A stretch of DNA of 64,000 nt, taken from the NCBI GenBank assembly GCA_949289565.1, contig CASEOO010000020.1, forward strand, positions 41,415 through 105,414, in the 5' to 3' direction. Origin of the DNA: an uncultured Bacteroidales bacterium. GTDB taxonomy: Bacteria; Bacteroidota; Bacteroidia; Bacteroidales; UBA932. Shown piece after piece: positions 44,609 to 54,393 of the stretch (within the stretch, counting starts at the first letter, position 1; every line of letters starts with the position of its first letter). The position numbers and the translations under genes were made by a program. Below the pieces are notes generated by a model, which was not told where the DNA came from, searched no databases, and was given only the letters and a program-made list of their open reading frames with translations.

Positions 44609-47029
44609 ATGAATATTTTCTTATTAGGAGGCCGGGACCTTGAAATGCAGACAATAAAAAGCCTGCTTATTTCTCACGGAGACAAGTTTTTTGACAGCGG
44701 ACTGTCATGGGACAATGCTTGCCTGTCCGCATACAATAGCCAAATTTCAGAATATGGCGAAAATCCAGAATATATAATATATGGCATAGAACTCAAAGAA
44801 GACCTGGAAGACATACCTGCCAACTATATCAGGATAGATCATCACGGGAGCGATGCACACAAGCCTTCATCGCTGGAACAGATAGCCGATGTTCTCGGAA
44901 TCACCCTGACCAGAGATCAAATGCTCATAGCCGCTAACGACAGCAAGTATATCCCCGGAATGAAAGCCGAAGGCGCATCAGATTGCGAAATACGTGAAAT
45001 CAGGGAAAAAGACAGAAGAGCGCAGGGAGTAACTGCTGGAGATGAACTGGCGGCCAGAAAAATTATCATGGGACATCTGGAAGACCTTGGCTATATAAAA
45101 GTAGTAAGGAACGCCCCTGCGGGAACGTTCACCCCTATTTGTGATTTTCTGTATCCTTACGATTCGCTTCTTATTTGCAATTCGGAAGAACTGTGCTATT
45201 ATGGATCAAGCTGCGGACCTGTAAAAGAATTGCTGGACAGAGACTCAAAATGTGAAATAAAGAAATGGTGCTACAGTGGCGGCGGGAGGAACGGCTTCTG
45301 CGGAATAGACTTGAGAAAGATGGAAGCGGAAGATATCGAAAAATGCGATGCGAGTGAAAAGAAAGAGATAATTGACAGATACTGCAAGAAAATCATAGAG
45401 GAGCGTCGTCCGGAAAGCTTCCATGTTTTTTATTTCCCGTTCAAATGGGAATTTCATGACAAAACCAATCCGGAGAAAGATAAGAAAAATACTTTTTCTG
45501 ACAGATTCAGTCTAAAATGGGACCAGCAGGTCAAAGGAGGCAAAAAGCAGAAGCGGCAAGAGACTGAAAATTCCATGTGGGTGCACAGGCAATATGCAAC
45601 AGATACTGGAGGCATGGAGAAATCTACCATAAGGGAAAACGAAGAAAAAGAATTATTCTCCGAGAAGCAATACTTCTTCGAATTCGTGCATCAGGCACTG
45701 TATGACAAAGCTGGAGAGCGGCATCCTATCATCAGGCACTATGAACGTAAAGAACCTGCTAATAATGACGTCAGATACATCATCACCGTAAAAGACGGGA
45801 AATGTGGAGAAAAGGAGGAATACTCACTAAAAGTAGACTCGATAAATCTTGATCTCTACTCCACCGGCATCGGCATTCTGAGTTTTTATCTCAAGAACGA
45901 CGAGCCTGGGCAGTGTGATGAAAAATCTGTCAGACGGATAAACCAGTACGGCAGAAGAATCATGCTGCCTTACATCGACACACCTGAAAAGAGGCCGCTG
46001 GCTGACAAACTTCAGATAACAGGACTGAACTCTTCTGACATGAAGAGATACTCAGATACATTCGAAGAATACAGTGGCGGCAGGCCAGACCTGGAGAAAA
46101 CTTGGAAGCCATCTTCCATAGTCTTGAACCTGATCAAGGACATCTGCCCGGAAATGGAAATCCAGTCTATAATAGACGACCGCATGCTGGTGAATTGCTG
46201 GTACGGGAACGATGCCCTGTCATCAAAAGCAGCTGAAACTGACATCACATGTGGCGATGGAGCTGCGACCAGGGATTTCAAAGAGACTTGGTACAAGCAA
46301 GCATTCATAGACGAGGATAACTGCACCTGCCAGAACGACAGCATGATGGACAAGCTCATCGGAGAGTGCACCTATACCAGATGGCAGAAATCGGGCACTC
46401 TGTACGGAGTCACCAGATACTCGCTTTTTGCACTTACCGATACCAGCACGTTTTCCAGAGACACTCTCTCCATGCATATGCGCACCATATATGCCCGGAT
46501 GTTCGAGCTGGTCATAGCCCAGTCTGCATCAGTTCTGAGATTCTCTGACGAAGTCACCGAAGTCAGCGGGCTTCCCGAAGAAAACAATGTCGGCAAGACT
46601 ACGGAGCACATTGATGCATTGTATAAGGAATACATCAGATTTGTGAACAAAATCTATTTCAGGAATGTCACAGCGCAAGACCAAGGAATAGAATTGTACA
46701 AGATGATGTCACGGCAGTTTGACACTGAGAAACAAATCAAAGACCTGGATGCTGAAATCGACGAACTGAACCAGTTTGCCAGCCTGCGCGTGGACCGCAA
46801 ACGGAATGAGAACGGAGAGTTCCTGAACATTATAGCCACTATTTTCCTGCCAATGACAGTCATCTCAGGACTTCTCGGGATGAACATGCTTACCAGTGAG
46901 TCTCTCAAATTCAAAGCAGGCTTTTGGCCAGAAGTTATCATCGTCATAGTCCTGTCTGTCGTCATTATATGGACATGCATGCACTTCAAGGAAAGCATCA
47001 GAAAGTTTTTCCAGAAAATTTCAAAATAA
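44609..47029 (+). CDS. Fused Nrn-like (DHH/DHHA1) and CorA-like CRISPR membrane effector
   Basis: 806 residues from ATG 44609 (the longer TTG frame at 44588 adds 7 unlikely residues). Residues 1-235 look like a DHH/DHHA1 phosphodiesterase: RIDHHGS with Asp77-His78-His79, IAANDSKY with Asp111, and a GGGR motif (224-227) where DHHA1 domains have GGGH. The first DHH motif is unusual (LLGGRDLEM). Residues 260-735 are a large soluble domain with a helical stretch before the membrane. The end is CorA-type: TM1 about 740-757, the GMN motif at 757-759, and TM2 about 773-792. In Bacteroides fragilis type III-B loci a CorA channel opened by SAM-AMP and an NrnA degrading it are encoded side by side; here both seem to be one chain. 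First gene of the cmr operon. Confidence 0.8.
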   Translation: MNIFLLGGRDLEMQTIKSLLISHGDKFFDSGLSWDNACLSAYNSQISEYGENPEYIIYGIELKEDLEDIPANYIRIDHHGSDAHKPSSLEQIADVLGITLTRDQMLIAANDSKYIPGMKAEGASDCEIREIREKDRRAQGVTAGDELAARKIIMGHLEDLGYIKVVRNAPAGTFTPICDFLYPYDSLLICNSEELCYYGSSCGPVKELLDRDSKCEIKKWCYSGGGRNGFCGIDLRKMEAEDIEKCDASEKKEIIDRYCKKIIEERRPESFHVFYFPFKWEFHDKTNPEKDKKNTFSDRFSLKWDQQVKGGKKQKRQETENSMWVHRQYATDTGGMEKSTIRENEEKELFSEKQYFFEFVHQALYDKAGERHPIIRHYERKEPANNDVRYIITVKDGKCGEKEEYSLKVDSINLDLYSTGIGILSFYLKNDEPGQCDEKSVRRINQYGRRIMLPYIDTPEKRPLADKLQITGLNSSDMKRYSDTFEEYSGGRPDLEKTWKPSSIVLNLIKDICPEMEIQSIIDDRMLVNCWYGNDALSSKAAETDITCGDGAATRDFKETWYKQAFIDEDNCTCQNDSMMDKLIGECTYTRWQKSGTLYGVTRYSLFALTDTSTFSRDTLSMHMRTIYARMFELVIAQSASVLRFSDEVTEVSGLPEENNVGKTTEHIDALYKEYIRFVNKIYFRNVTAQDQGIELYKMMSRQFDTEKQIKDLDAEIDELNQFASLRVDRKRNENGEFLNIIATIFLPMTVISGLLGMNMLTSESLKFKAGFWPEVIIVIVLSVVIIWTCMHFKESIRKFFQKISK

Positions 47030-47049
47030 AAACACTAAAATAAGGTTTT

Positions 47050-48282
47050 ATGAAATCATTGACCATCAAGCTGAGACAGCACACACCGATGCTGCACTTT
47101 CAGGGGTCGCAGGATTATGCCACTCTCCGTGCAAGTGAAGTCAAGCCGAGGCTGGACAGATACATAGCCAGCCATGAATTCGGGGATGACTTCGCTACCT
47201 GCAAGGAGTATCTTGCGGGATACGACCATGCCCGCCCTGATGCCCTGCATGAAAAATTCCAGGAAGGGTACAGGGCGCTGAATTACAAGATGAGGATTCA
47301 GGCCTCAGACATAGACATGATAGATAAGCCTCACCCCAGGACAAAAGAACAAGACACCAATGCACCCATGTATTTCGGTTACATGGGCGATAGGGATGAC
47401 AAAAGTCTGGCTAAAGCTTCAGGCATAATAATGACCATACAGATTCCTGACCGCTGCCAAGACCTGGCCGACATCATACTCCGGCATATCGGGACCATGT
47501 TTGCCAATACCAATTTCGCCACCAGGAAGACTAAAGGATACGGCAGTTTCACTGTAATAGGTCCTGAGGAGGCCACATCTCAGATCAGAAGGCCTAAACT
47601 ATATTTCGAATCAACGAAAGAGAAATACAGCGATGTCCTGACTGAAATTGAATGGATACATAAAACTTTGAGAAGCGGAATAAACGACTGTTTCGGGAAG
47701 AATCTTTATTTCAAATCTCTCATGTTTGCCTACGCCAAAAGCAAAGGACAGCAGTGGGACAAGCGCAGCATTAAGCAGAATTTTCTTGATCAGGAGACAC
47801 TCAGAAAGGAATCAAACAAACATGACGGAGCAGACACTGTATCATACTGCACTGAACCTCCTCATTATGACTGGAGAGACTGCCTAGGACTATCTGCCTC
47901 GGAAAACTGGATGTCATACAAAATGAATCTGACCAAAACCAGCACCGCCGCTGACCGTCTGGCTTCTCCTATACTTTTCAAGCCGGTGAGATACACTGAA
48001 TGCTGGAGAGTTTACATAGTATATGAAGAACTTCCAGAGGCTTTCAAGTCAGGGAAAGTCAGGATAGGCGCCAGGCGAAATAACCGGAACATGAATCTGG
48101 AACTGGGGATTTATCCTGAATTCAGCATACAGGACTACATAGACTTTGTATTCAAGGCAGACGCTTCAGGAGAGTTCGCTGTGGACATCGCAGACCTTTT
48201 CAGCAACACTACAGCAAATGACGGGAAAAAGAACAGGATACTGGAAATATTCGAAGAACTGCGAAATAATTACAACAAATGA
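47050..48282 (+). CDS. cmr1: Cmr1 (Cas7-group RAMP of type III-B)
   Basis: 410-residue RAMP protein, presumed Cmr1, which caps the Cmr crRNA complex at its 3' end. N-terminus LTIKLRQHTPMLHFQG is the usual Cmr1 opening for Bacteroidota; RKTKGYGSFTV (about 158-168) is the glycine/basic RAMP element. The rest is weakly conserved, as is normal. Assignment rests on position (first cmr gene, before cas10) and these motifs. 20 bases after nrn-corA and overlapping cmr2 by 4 bases. Confidence 0.8.
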   Translation: MKSLTIKLRQHTPMLHFQGSQDYATLRASEVKPRLDRYIASHEFGDDFATCKEYLAGYDHARPDALHEKFQEGYRALNYKMRIQASDIDMIDKPHPRTKEQDTNAPMYFGYMGDRDDKSLAKASGIIMTIQIPDRCQDLADIILRHIGTMFANTNFATRKTKGYGSFTVIGPEEATSQIRRPKLYFESTKEKYSDVLTEIEWIHKTLRSGINDCFGKNLYFKSLMFAYAKSKGQQWDKRSIKQNFLDQETLRKESNKHDGADTVSYCTEPPHYDWRDCLGLSASENWMSYKMNLTKTSTAADRLASPILFKPVRYTECWRVYIVYEELPEAFKSGKVRIGARRNNRNMNLELGIYPEFSIQDYIDFVFKADASGEFAVDIADLFSNTTANDGKKNRILEIFEELRNNYNK

Positions 48283-49736
48283 AATACACAGGGATTAACA
48301 TCGGGCCGATAACAGCCACGCTGTCGATGGCGAAACGGCCGAGAGAGCTATGGTCGGCGAGCTATATGTTCTCACACCTTATGAAATGCATCATCGACAG
48401 CATACCTGCCGACAGGAAAATACTGTCACCGTCTTCAGACATATTGAAAGGCGGCACTTCCAATGTGGGGTTGTACCCCGACAGAATCTTCATCGAGGGC
48501 GACATCGACTGCCCTGCCGTTGAGAAAAAAGCCATGGAAAAATTCCTCGCAGACACAGGTCTGGGATGTCCTGGATATTTCAACATCATGTCTGTTCAAT
48601 GCGAAGCCGAAAAGGCCGCTCAGTCTATAAGCCAGCTGAACAGAAAGCTTGACATTGCCGAACTGTTCAATATGCCGAAATCTGACAGTGACCGTGAAAG
48701 CATACTGAAATTCATCCAGGACAAGGCTAACCCTCTGTTCAAAATAGCGACAGGCCAGGCTGTCTCATCTGTTCCTTCACTGGGAGAAATAGCCGCGGCG
48801 GGAAAGAAAGAACGTGACGGATGGAAAAAATTCATTACTGCAATGAATGATGAAAATCCTGAAACTGACCCCTACAAGGAGGCTTTCAGGAATGACTTCA
48901 AATCGCGCGACAAATACATCTGCGTAGTCCAGGCCGATGGAGACAACATGGGCAAGACATTCTCTAATCCAGCACTATCTGACCAAAGCCTCAAGATGCT
49001 GTCAGAGAAGCTGCTGGAATTCGGAAAGAAAGCATGTAAAGTCATAAGTGACTATGGAGGCCTGCCTGTATATGCTGGCGGGGACGACCTGCTGTTTTTC
49101 GCCCCGGTCAGCATAGATAACGGAAGAATGACCATTTTCGACCTGGTGGAGAAAATTGACAGCGAGTGCTTCCGAGACATTGCTGACAGCGTCAAAAATC
49201 TGGGATTGAAATACAAGGACAGCAACGGAACAGAAAAAGAATCAGTGCCGTCGATGTCATACGGAATTTCCATCACTTATTACAAATACCCACTGTATGA
49301 GGCATTGTCAAACGCAACGGGGCTTCTTTTCGAAGCCAAAGCGGTAAAAGGGAAAAATGCTCTGGCTTGGGAAATAGTCAAACACAGCGGAAGCAGCTTC
49401 AAAGCTTCTATATCACGAAGCATACCTGGTTTCAAAGAAAAGCTCCAGAATCTCATACGCCAGACTACGGACGGGAATACGGTGTCTGCCGTATCTCACA
49501 AAATGAGAGAATTCCAGGACCTGGTCGACGTTGTACTGCACTCCATGGACGAAACAAGGGTGAAATCCATGTTCAAATACATATTCGAATGCACTGATTC
49601 CGGCTATTTCGATGCTGTGAAAGAAATGATGCAGGTCATCTACGGGCAGTTTGGAGATACAGGCACAGGAGATATGATGTTCAACATGCTGAGGACAGCA
49701 AAATTCATTAAAGGGGAGGATCCTGACCATGACTAG
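48279..49736 (+). CDS. cmr2: Cas10/Cmr2, HD-less, with intact GGDD cyclase palm
   Basis: 485-residue large subunit of the Cmr complex, about half the length of HD-containing Cmr2 proteins. It starts directly in the first palm region (INIGPITATLSMAKRPRELWSASYMFS); no HD nuclease is present. Cyclase palm: VVQADGDNMGKT (Asp220, Asp222) and YAGGDDLLFFAP with GGDD at 267-270, both metal-binding sets intact. So target RNA binding should trigger nucleotide second-messenger synthesis rather than DNA cleavage. In the comparable B. fragilis system the product is SAM-AMP, consistent with the neighbouring CorA and Nrn domains; the product here is inferred. Overlaps cmr3 by 8 bases. Confidence 0.92.
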   Translation: MKYTGINIGPITATLSMAKRPRELWSASYMFSHLMKCIIDSIPADRKILSPSSDILKGGTSNVGLYPDRIFIEGDIDCPAVEKKAMEKFLADTGLGCPGYFNIMSVQCEAEKAAQSISQLNRKLDIAELFNMPKSDSDRESILKFIQDKANPLFKIATGQAVSSVPSLGEIAAAGKKERDGWKKFITAMNDENPETDPYKEAFRNDFKSRDKYICVVQADGDNMGKTFSNPALSDQSLKMLSEKLLEFGKKACKVISDYGGLPVYAGGDDLLFFAPVSIDNGRMTIFDLVEKIDSECFRDIADSVKNLGLKYKDSNGTEKESVPSMSYGISITYYKYPLYEALSNATGLLFEAKAVKGKNALAWEIVKHSGSSFKASISRSIPGFKEKLQNLIRQTTDGNTVSAVSHKMREFQDLVDVVLHSMDETRVKSMFKYIFECTDSGYFDAVKEMMQVIYGQFGDTGTGDMMFNMLRTAKFIKGEDPDHD

Positions 49737-50811
49737 ATACACAATATCACTTACCCCCGTCGACAAATTCTTTTTCGGCGGAGACATGACTTTCCCAGTT
49801 GGAAATGATGAAAAAGACGAATTCAACAGCAGATTTGCCTCTTACATCATAGAGTCAGCCAGATTCCCCCAGCAGACGTCTCTGCTTGGGATGCTGAGAT
49901 TTCTCATACTGAAACACAGCCCATTCTTCGAAGACGGACACATAAAAAGCGATGCCAAAGACGAAGCCGCCAAGCTGATCGGCCCTGCCGGTTTCAGAGT
50001 CAATGACGGACATCAGGCAAACAGCTTCGGCATCATTTCGAAAATAACGGCATGCAGACTCCAGCATTGTCCGGCAGGACATAATGAATGGATTGACCTG
50101 GAAGCAGTGCCGGTAGATGATGAGCTGCCGATAGATTTGGACGGAGCTGATGAAAGCAGGATAAACGGAGAAAAACATCTGTTGCCGGATATTCCAGGAT
50201 ATGATCCGAAAAAAGGAATCAACACTGCATGGAAAGGGGCAGGCAAGACGTTCTACCACCAAGATATCTTCATAGAAGACAGACGTTTAGGCATCGAAAG
50301 AAGTATAGTTTCCGGAAAAACAGCAGATAATTCCCTGTACAAACAGGTGTGTTTCAGGCTGAATAAAGGCTTCAGGTTTGCCTTTGATGCCGCAGTGGAT
50401 TCCCAAGACCTCTCAGAATTCGACGGCACTATGGTGTCGGTAGGTGGAGACGGCTCATATTTCATTGCCGGGATCAAGAAAGTTACCAGCAAGCAAAAGG
50501 AGGGTCAACAAAATGATGGAAAGACTGTTGTGCTCACCTCGCCTGCATATCTGGATCTGGAAGACTTCAAGAATGTCCCGTTCGCCATCTCCGGGACAAT
50601 GCCGTTCCGGTTCATCAAGACAGACATCCATAAAACTGCATCATACAGCATCGTTGGAAACAAAAACGGGCGGAGTGCCCTGTATCAGCTCTTCACTGCT
50701 GGCTCTGTGTTCTGTTTCACCACAGCAGAGCAGGCGGCAAAATTCACGCAAGCCTTGGAAAACAAACAGGACTTCAGACAAATAGGGTATAACGAATATA
50801 AAATCAAATAA
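49729..50811 (+). CDS. cmr3: Cmr3 (Cas5-group RAMP)
   Basis: 360 residues. Cmr3 binds the crRNA 5' handle next to Cas10. It begins YTISLTPVDKFFFGGDMTFP, the typical Cmr3 opening (P-x-D-x-F-F-F-G), followed by FPQQTSLLGMLRF (about 47-59) and RRLGIERSIVSGKTADNSLYKQVCFRL (about 186-212; G-I-x-R matches family). Overlaps cmr2 by 8 bases; 7 bases before cmr4. Confidence 0.88.
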   Translation: MTRYTISLTPVDKFFFGGDMTFPVGNDEKDEFNSRFASYIIESARFPQQTSLLGMLRFLILKHSPFFEDGHIKSDAKDEAAKLIGPAGFRVNDGHQANSFGIISKITACRLQHCPAGHNEWIDLEAVPVDDELPIDLDGADESRINGEKHLLPDIPGYDPKKGINTAWKGAGKTFYHQDIFIEDRRLGIERSIVSGKTADNSLYKQVCFRLNKGFRFAFDAAVDSQDLSEFDGTMVSVGGDGSYFIAGIKKVTSKQKEGQQNDGKTVVLTSPAYLDLEDFKNVPFAISGTMPFRFIKTDIHKTASYSIVGNKNGRSALYQLFTAGSVFCFTTAEQAAKFTQALENKQDFRQIGYNEYKIK

Positions 50812-50818
50812 CATCATT

Positions 50819-51502
50819 ATGAATACAAACATATGGCTGATAACGGCCAAAACCAATCTGCACGCAGGAAACGAGAACAATTCAAGCTACGGCATCATAG
50901 ACAATGCTGTTCAAAGGGATGCCCTCTGCGGCCTGCCATGTATCAATTCAAGCTCGCTTAAAGGCGCTGTCAATGAATTCTGCTGCCATTCAGGAATGCC
51001 TGCAGCCAGCAGAAAAAAGATTTTCGGATCTGACAAGAACGACCGCTCCGACTCGCAGAAAGGCTCATCGGTATTTTTCGACGCCAGGATTCTATTCCTC
51101 CCTGTACAGGATGATGAAAACCTTTTCCACTACGCCACTTCCAGAGATGTACTGGACATGTTCAAGGAAAGAGCCGGGATATTCTCTCCTGGATATCAGC
51201 TGCCGGCGGATAATGCGCTCCAGCAGAAGTTCGGACTCTGCAGAAAAGTGGAAATCGTGTCATCAGAGAGCTTCAAGGAGCTATGCAATGACGAAAACCT
51301 GCCTATTATAGCCAGAAATGTTCTGGACAATGGTGTCAGCATGAACCTCTGGTATGAACAGGTGCTGCCGGCAGAGACTGTTCTATACAGCATCACATGC
51401 GACAGTGATGACACTTTGGAAAAAGCCATAAACGGGAAAATCATCCAAATAGGGGCAAATGCCACTATAGGATACGGATATTGCAAATTCACCAAAATCT
51501 GA
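50819..51502 (+). CDS. cmr4: Cmr4 (Cas7 backbone, target RNA cleavage)
   Basis: 227 residues. Cmr4 polymerises along the crRNA and cuts bound RNA at 6-nt intervals. The stretch LHAGNENNSSYGIIDNAVQRDALCGLPCINSSSLKGAVNEF matches the family. Asp28 in IIDNAVQRD lies where the catalytic aspartate is known in characterised Cmr4, so RNA cleavage is probably retained. The C-terminus has IGANATIGYGYCKF, the usual glycine-rich ending. 5 bases before cmr5. Confidence 0.9.
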   Translation: MNTNIWLITAKTNLHAGNENNSSYGIIDNAVQRDALCGLPCINSSSLKGAVNEFCCHSGMPAASRKKIFGSDKNDRSDSQKGSSVFFDARILFLPVQDDENLFHYATSRDVLDMFKERAGIFSPGYQLPADNALQQKFGLCRKVEIVSSESFKELCNDENLPIIARNVLDNGVSMNLWYEQVLPAETVLYSITCDSDDTLEKAINGKIIQIGANATIGYGYCKFTKI

Positions 51503-51507
51503 CTGCT

Positions 51508-51909
51508 ATGACGGACAAGAAAAGAAACAACAGCCTCATCCGCATGGCAGACGAGGCAATCAGAGCGACAGGAACGCTTTTCGAAAACGGAAGAATGACC
51601 ATTGATCCAGCTTACAACGGGCAGATAGCCGCTTTCGGAGTCATGATAGCCATGACAGGCCTCAAGCCTGCATTCTGTCTGTATTTCCAAGACAAAGAAA
51701 CCACCAAAGTATCCAGGAAGAAAATCATCAAAGTGCTCGCACGCATTATTTCCGATGATCCTGACTTCAGCGGAAGATACTCTGACGAAAAAGAACTGTA
51801 TCGCTCAGTGGTCACTGCATCCGGAGCTCAGGAAAGCAAACTGAAAAAAGAAATACTTGACTGTCTGACTGCTCTCAAGCAAGTGGTACGGACATATTTA
51901 AATGAATAG
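51508..51909 (+). CDS. cmr5: Cmr5 (Cas11 small subunit)
   Basis: 133 residues from ATG 51508 (the longer frame would start inside cmr4). Small all-helical subunit filling the belly of the Cmr complex. AYNGQIAAFGVMIAMTGLKPAFCLYF (about 31-56) is the recognisable Cmr5 core; the charged C-terminal helix ends LTALKQVVRTYLNE. 3 bases before cmr6. Confidence 0.88.
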   Translation: MTDKKRNNSLIRMADEAIRATGTLFENGRMTIDPAYNGQIAAFGVMIAMTGLKPAFCLYFQDKETTKVSRKKIIKVLARIISDDPDFSGRYSDEKELYRSVVTASGAQESKLKKEILDCLTALKQVVRTYLNE

Positions 51910-51912
51910 GCT

Positions 51913-52632
51913 ATGAGAAATCTGCACAAGACATATTACAAGGACTATTTCCGCGAAGTGGATTTCGGGGCATCGACTGTAGACAATGAAGCAAACAGGC
52001 AAGCTATAGCCAGAGTGAACTCCACAATCACAGGGAAAGGTCTTCTGTCTGTGATTCCGCGCTGCGAAGCTTGCACGCACTATTTTGACCTCACCGTCAT
52101 ATATCCTGGCCTGGCGACCGGAACTGGAATCACTCACGAGGCCGGCATCCAAGGAGAATTCAAGCTTGGACTTCACTTCGACTATACCTACGGCATGCCC
52201 GTCATATACGGCTCATCCGTTAAAGGCGTGCTCCGGAGCTACTTCAGAGATGAATACCAGAAGCCTGATGTCCTGGCTGTCGAAGCCGACATTTTCGATG
52301 GAGAACGTAACGGCAAGCCTAAACCCATCTATGACAGGGACATTTTCTTCGATGCTGTGGTCATAGAGCCTTTCTACGAAAACGAGGAGGACGAGCATGG
52401 AAAACTTCTCGCAGGCGATGCCATCACTCCTCATAAAGACCCGCTCAAAAATCCTGTCCCTATATCATTCCTGAAAGTGACGCCAGGATGCCAGGTGGAA
52501 TTCAGGTTCAGGCTGGTCGATTCAATCATCACAGCCGAAGAAAAGAAGAAGATTTTCAAGAGGATTATCAGGAAATACGGGCTCGGGGCCAAAACCAATG
52601 TCGGTTATGGACAATTCGAAGAGTTTGCATAG
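51913..52632 (+). CDS. cmr6: Cmr6 (Cas7-group RAMP)
   Basis: 239 residues. Backbone subunit near the 3' end of the crRNA. Typical elements: YPGLATGTGITHEAG (about 64-78), PVIYGSSVKGVLRSYFRDE (about 96-114), and the ending GLGAKTNVGYGQFE (about 224-237). Last gene of the plus-strand operon; it converges with the TPR protein gene, leaving only 9 bases between the stop codons. Confidence 0.9.
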   Translation: MRNLHKTYYKDYFREVDFGASTVDNEANRQAIARVNSTITGKGLLSVIPRCEACTHYFDLTVIYPGLATGTGITHEAGIQGEFKLGLHFDYTYGMPVIYGSSVKGVLRSYFRDEYQKPDVLAVEADIFDGERNGKPKPIYDRDIFFDAVVIEPFYENEEDEHGKLLAGDAITPHKDPLKNPVPISFLKVTPGCQVEFRFRLVDSIITAEEKKKIFKRIIRKYGLGAKTNVGYGQFEEFA

Positions 52633-52641
52633 CCAGCAATT

Positions 52642-54393
52642 TCACAGTTTTTCCACTGAAAGCACGAAATATCGGCCGGAAATTTTCACGGCCGATATTT
52701 TTACAGTATCGCCGTCTGAAAGCCCCGCAAGCTTGACCTGAGGCACATATATGCCGCTGATGACGGCAAACTGCTTTCCCTGCGCATTCTCACGTATATC
52801 CAATGTCCCCTCAGCAGAGGCGAACTCAAGAGTATGGGGATGTTCCAATGCATCCAGTGTTATGACATCAGCCCTCTTTCCAGACACCACTGTCCTGACC
52901 AGAAAGGCCTTCCCCACATTTCCGGTTCTGGGCAGGCCGAACTTCTGCGGGCTGGCGTGCACCTGCCTCCCTGAAGCATCTGTCAGAACCATCAGCTGTC
53001 TCTGCCTGGTGTCTCCTGGCCGTGAGGACTTCTGCAGAAACTCAGCAGTCACGACCATCTCTTCCTGAGGAATGTCAGAATAGATGAACTTCATGACCTC
53101 CGAGACATTCCGCCTGTAATATGGAGTGTTGTCCCTCACAGGAAGCGTACCTTCCGGTATACGCTGCATCAGATCGTCATAGTCACGCGAAATCTTCCAT
53201 CCATTGGCTGAATACAGTTCATGATACCGGCCAAGCTCATGCAAAGCTTCTGAGAAACTGCCTTCAGACACCATTGCAGAGGCCAGTTTCAGCCTGATTT
53301 TCCCCACAAACTCATCTTTCACCCTGGACAAAAGCGCCCGGCACAGAGCAGACTTTTTCAGAAGAGGATCGTCTGTGCATTCTGACAGCTCCTCCCACAG
53401 ATAGTAGTCGTTCTTTCGCTTAAGTATTTCCCGGTACATTGCAAGCGCCCCTGCCCGGTCTCCCCTGTCCAGCAGAGTCCTGGCCTTGATACGGAGGATG
53501 AATACATGCTCCGGCATCCGCTCGCAGGCTTCATCCAGAAGACGCAGAAAACCTTCGCACCAGTCATTGCGGCGGGCCGCATCCATGCTGTCCTGATATT
53601 TGAAAATAGCCTTCTCCACCAGGGACATATACTTTCTCCCCTGGCGGTCCACAGTCTCCTCCCAGTCCTCCGGCATGAACGACTCCGGATTCCAGCTGTC
53701 GAATATCTGCCTGAACCTCCACACTTCCTCAGAAGAATCACCTGTCATGAAGAGCACAGACTCCAGGACAGCTGAATGATATTTATTGCATACCTTGCGG
53801 CCAGACATAGTGTCGAAATACATCTGCAATATTGCAGGCCAGTCCTCGCTTCCGGACTTGGACGCCTTGTATAGAAGGCTGTAATAATGCCTCGAATACG
53901 CCTCCAGAACCATGTTCTCAGAGATGCCGCTGTTCTTGCTGAAAAGCTCCAGCGCAGTGCCGGCCGGAACATTCTGAGAGGCGCAGGCCCTGACTGCGGA
54001 GCAGAATAGAGACGGATAACGCTTGCCTTCATTCACCTGGTCCTCGAAATCCTGTCCCTGCAGATTCTCCACTCCCCACCGCTCCAGGAAATCTTTAATG
54101 AAAAATCCCTCGCACGAATATGAGGCCTTGACGGCCAATCTGAGTGACGACCTCCGGGCGAATCCCTGCCGGTCGTCAATGTCTGGACGGAGCGATTCCA
54201 TTTGATCCAATATCGACGGCACTTCCCCGCAATCTCCTGAAGCCAGCTTTTCCCCTGCCATATCCTTCAACACCCAGAACATGGCCGAACAGCTGTAGCT
54301 GTCCCTGGAAACGGACAGGTCGGCGGCCGCCGCTTCATATGCCTCGCGGAGCATTCCGTCCCGCCTGAGGCTCATCACTTCACTAAAAGACAT
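52642..54393 (-). CDS. TPR-like repeat protein with beta-rich C-terminal domain, unknown
   Basis: 583 residues, no family I can name. Residues 1-430 are helical with repeat-like units; the clearest TPR-like pair is RMPEHVFILRIKARTLLDRGDRAGALAMYREIL (about 291-323) followed by CRALLSRVKDEF and LASAMVSEGSFSEALHELGRYHELY. Residues 440-583 are beta-rich, with a likely small barrel (OB or cold-shock-like) at the end (KQFAVISGIYVPQVKLAGLSDGDTVKISAV). A scaffold linking proteins to nucleic acid is a guess. Its ATG overlaps the end of the helicase gene by 11 bases; third gene of the opposite-strand operon inside the CRISPR island. Confidence 0.6.
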   Translation of the reverse strand: MSFSEVMSLRRDGMLREAYEAAAADLSVSRDSYSCSAMFWVLKDMAGEKLASGDCGEVPSILDQMESLRPDIDDRQGFARRSSLRLAVKASYSCEGFFIKDFLERWGVENLQGQDFEDQVNEGKRYPSLFCSAVRACASQNVPAGTALELFSKNSGISENMVLEAYSRHYYSLLYKASKSGSEDWPAILQMYFDTMSGRKVCNKYHSAVLESVLFMTGDSSEEVWRFRQIFDSWNPESFMPEDWEETVDRQGRKYMSLVEKAIFKYQDSMDAARRNDWCEGFLRLLDEACERMPEHVFILRIKARTLLDRGDRAGALAMYREILKRKNDYYLWEELSECTDDPLLKKSALCRALLSRVKDEFVGKIRLKLASAMVSEGSFSEALHELGRYHELYSANGWKISRDYDDLMQRIPEGTLPVRDNTPYYRRNVSEVMKFIYSDIPQEEMVVTAEFLQKSSRPGDTRQRQLMVLTDASGRQVHASPQKFGLPRTGNVGKAFLVRTVVSGKRADVITLDALEHPHTLEFASAEGTLDIRENAQGKQFAVISGIYVPQVKLAGLSDGDTVKISAVKISGRYFVLSVEKL

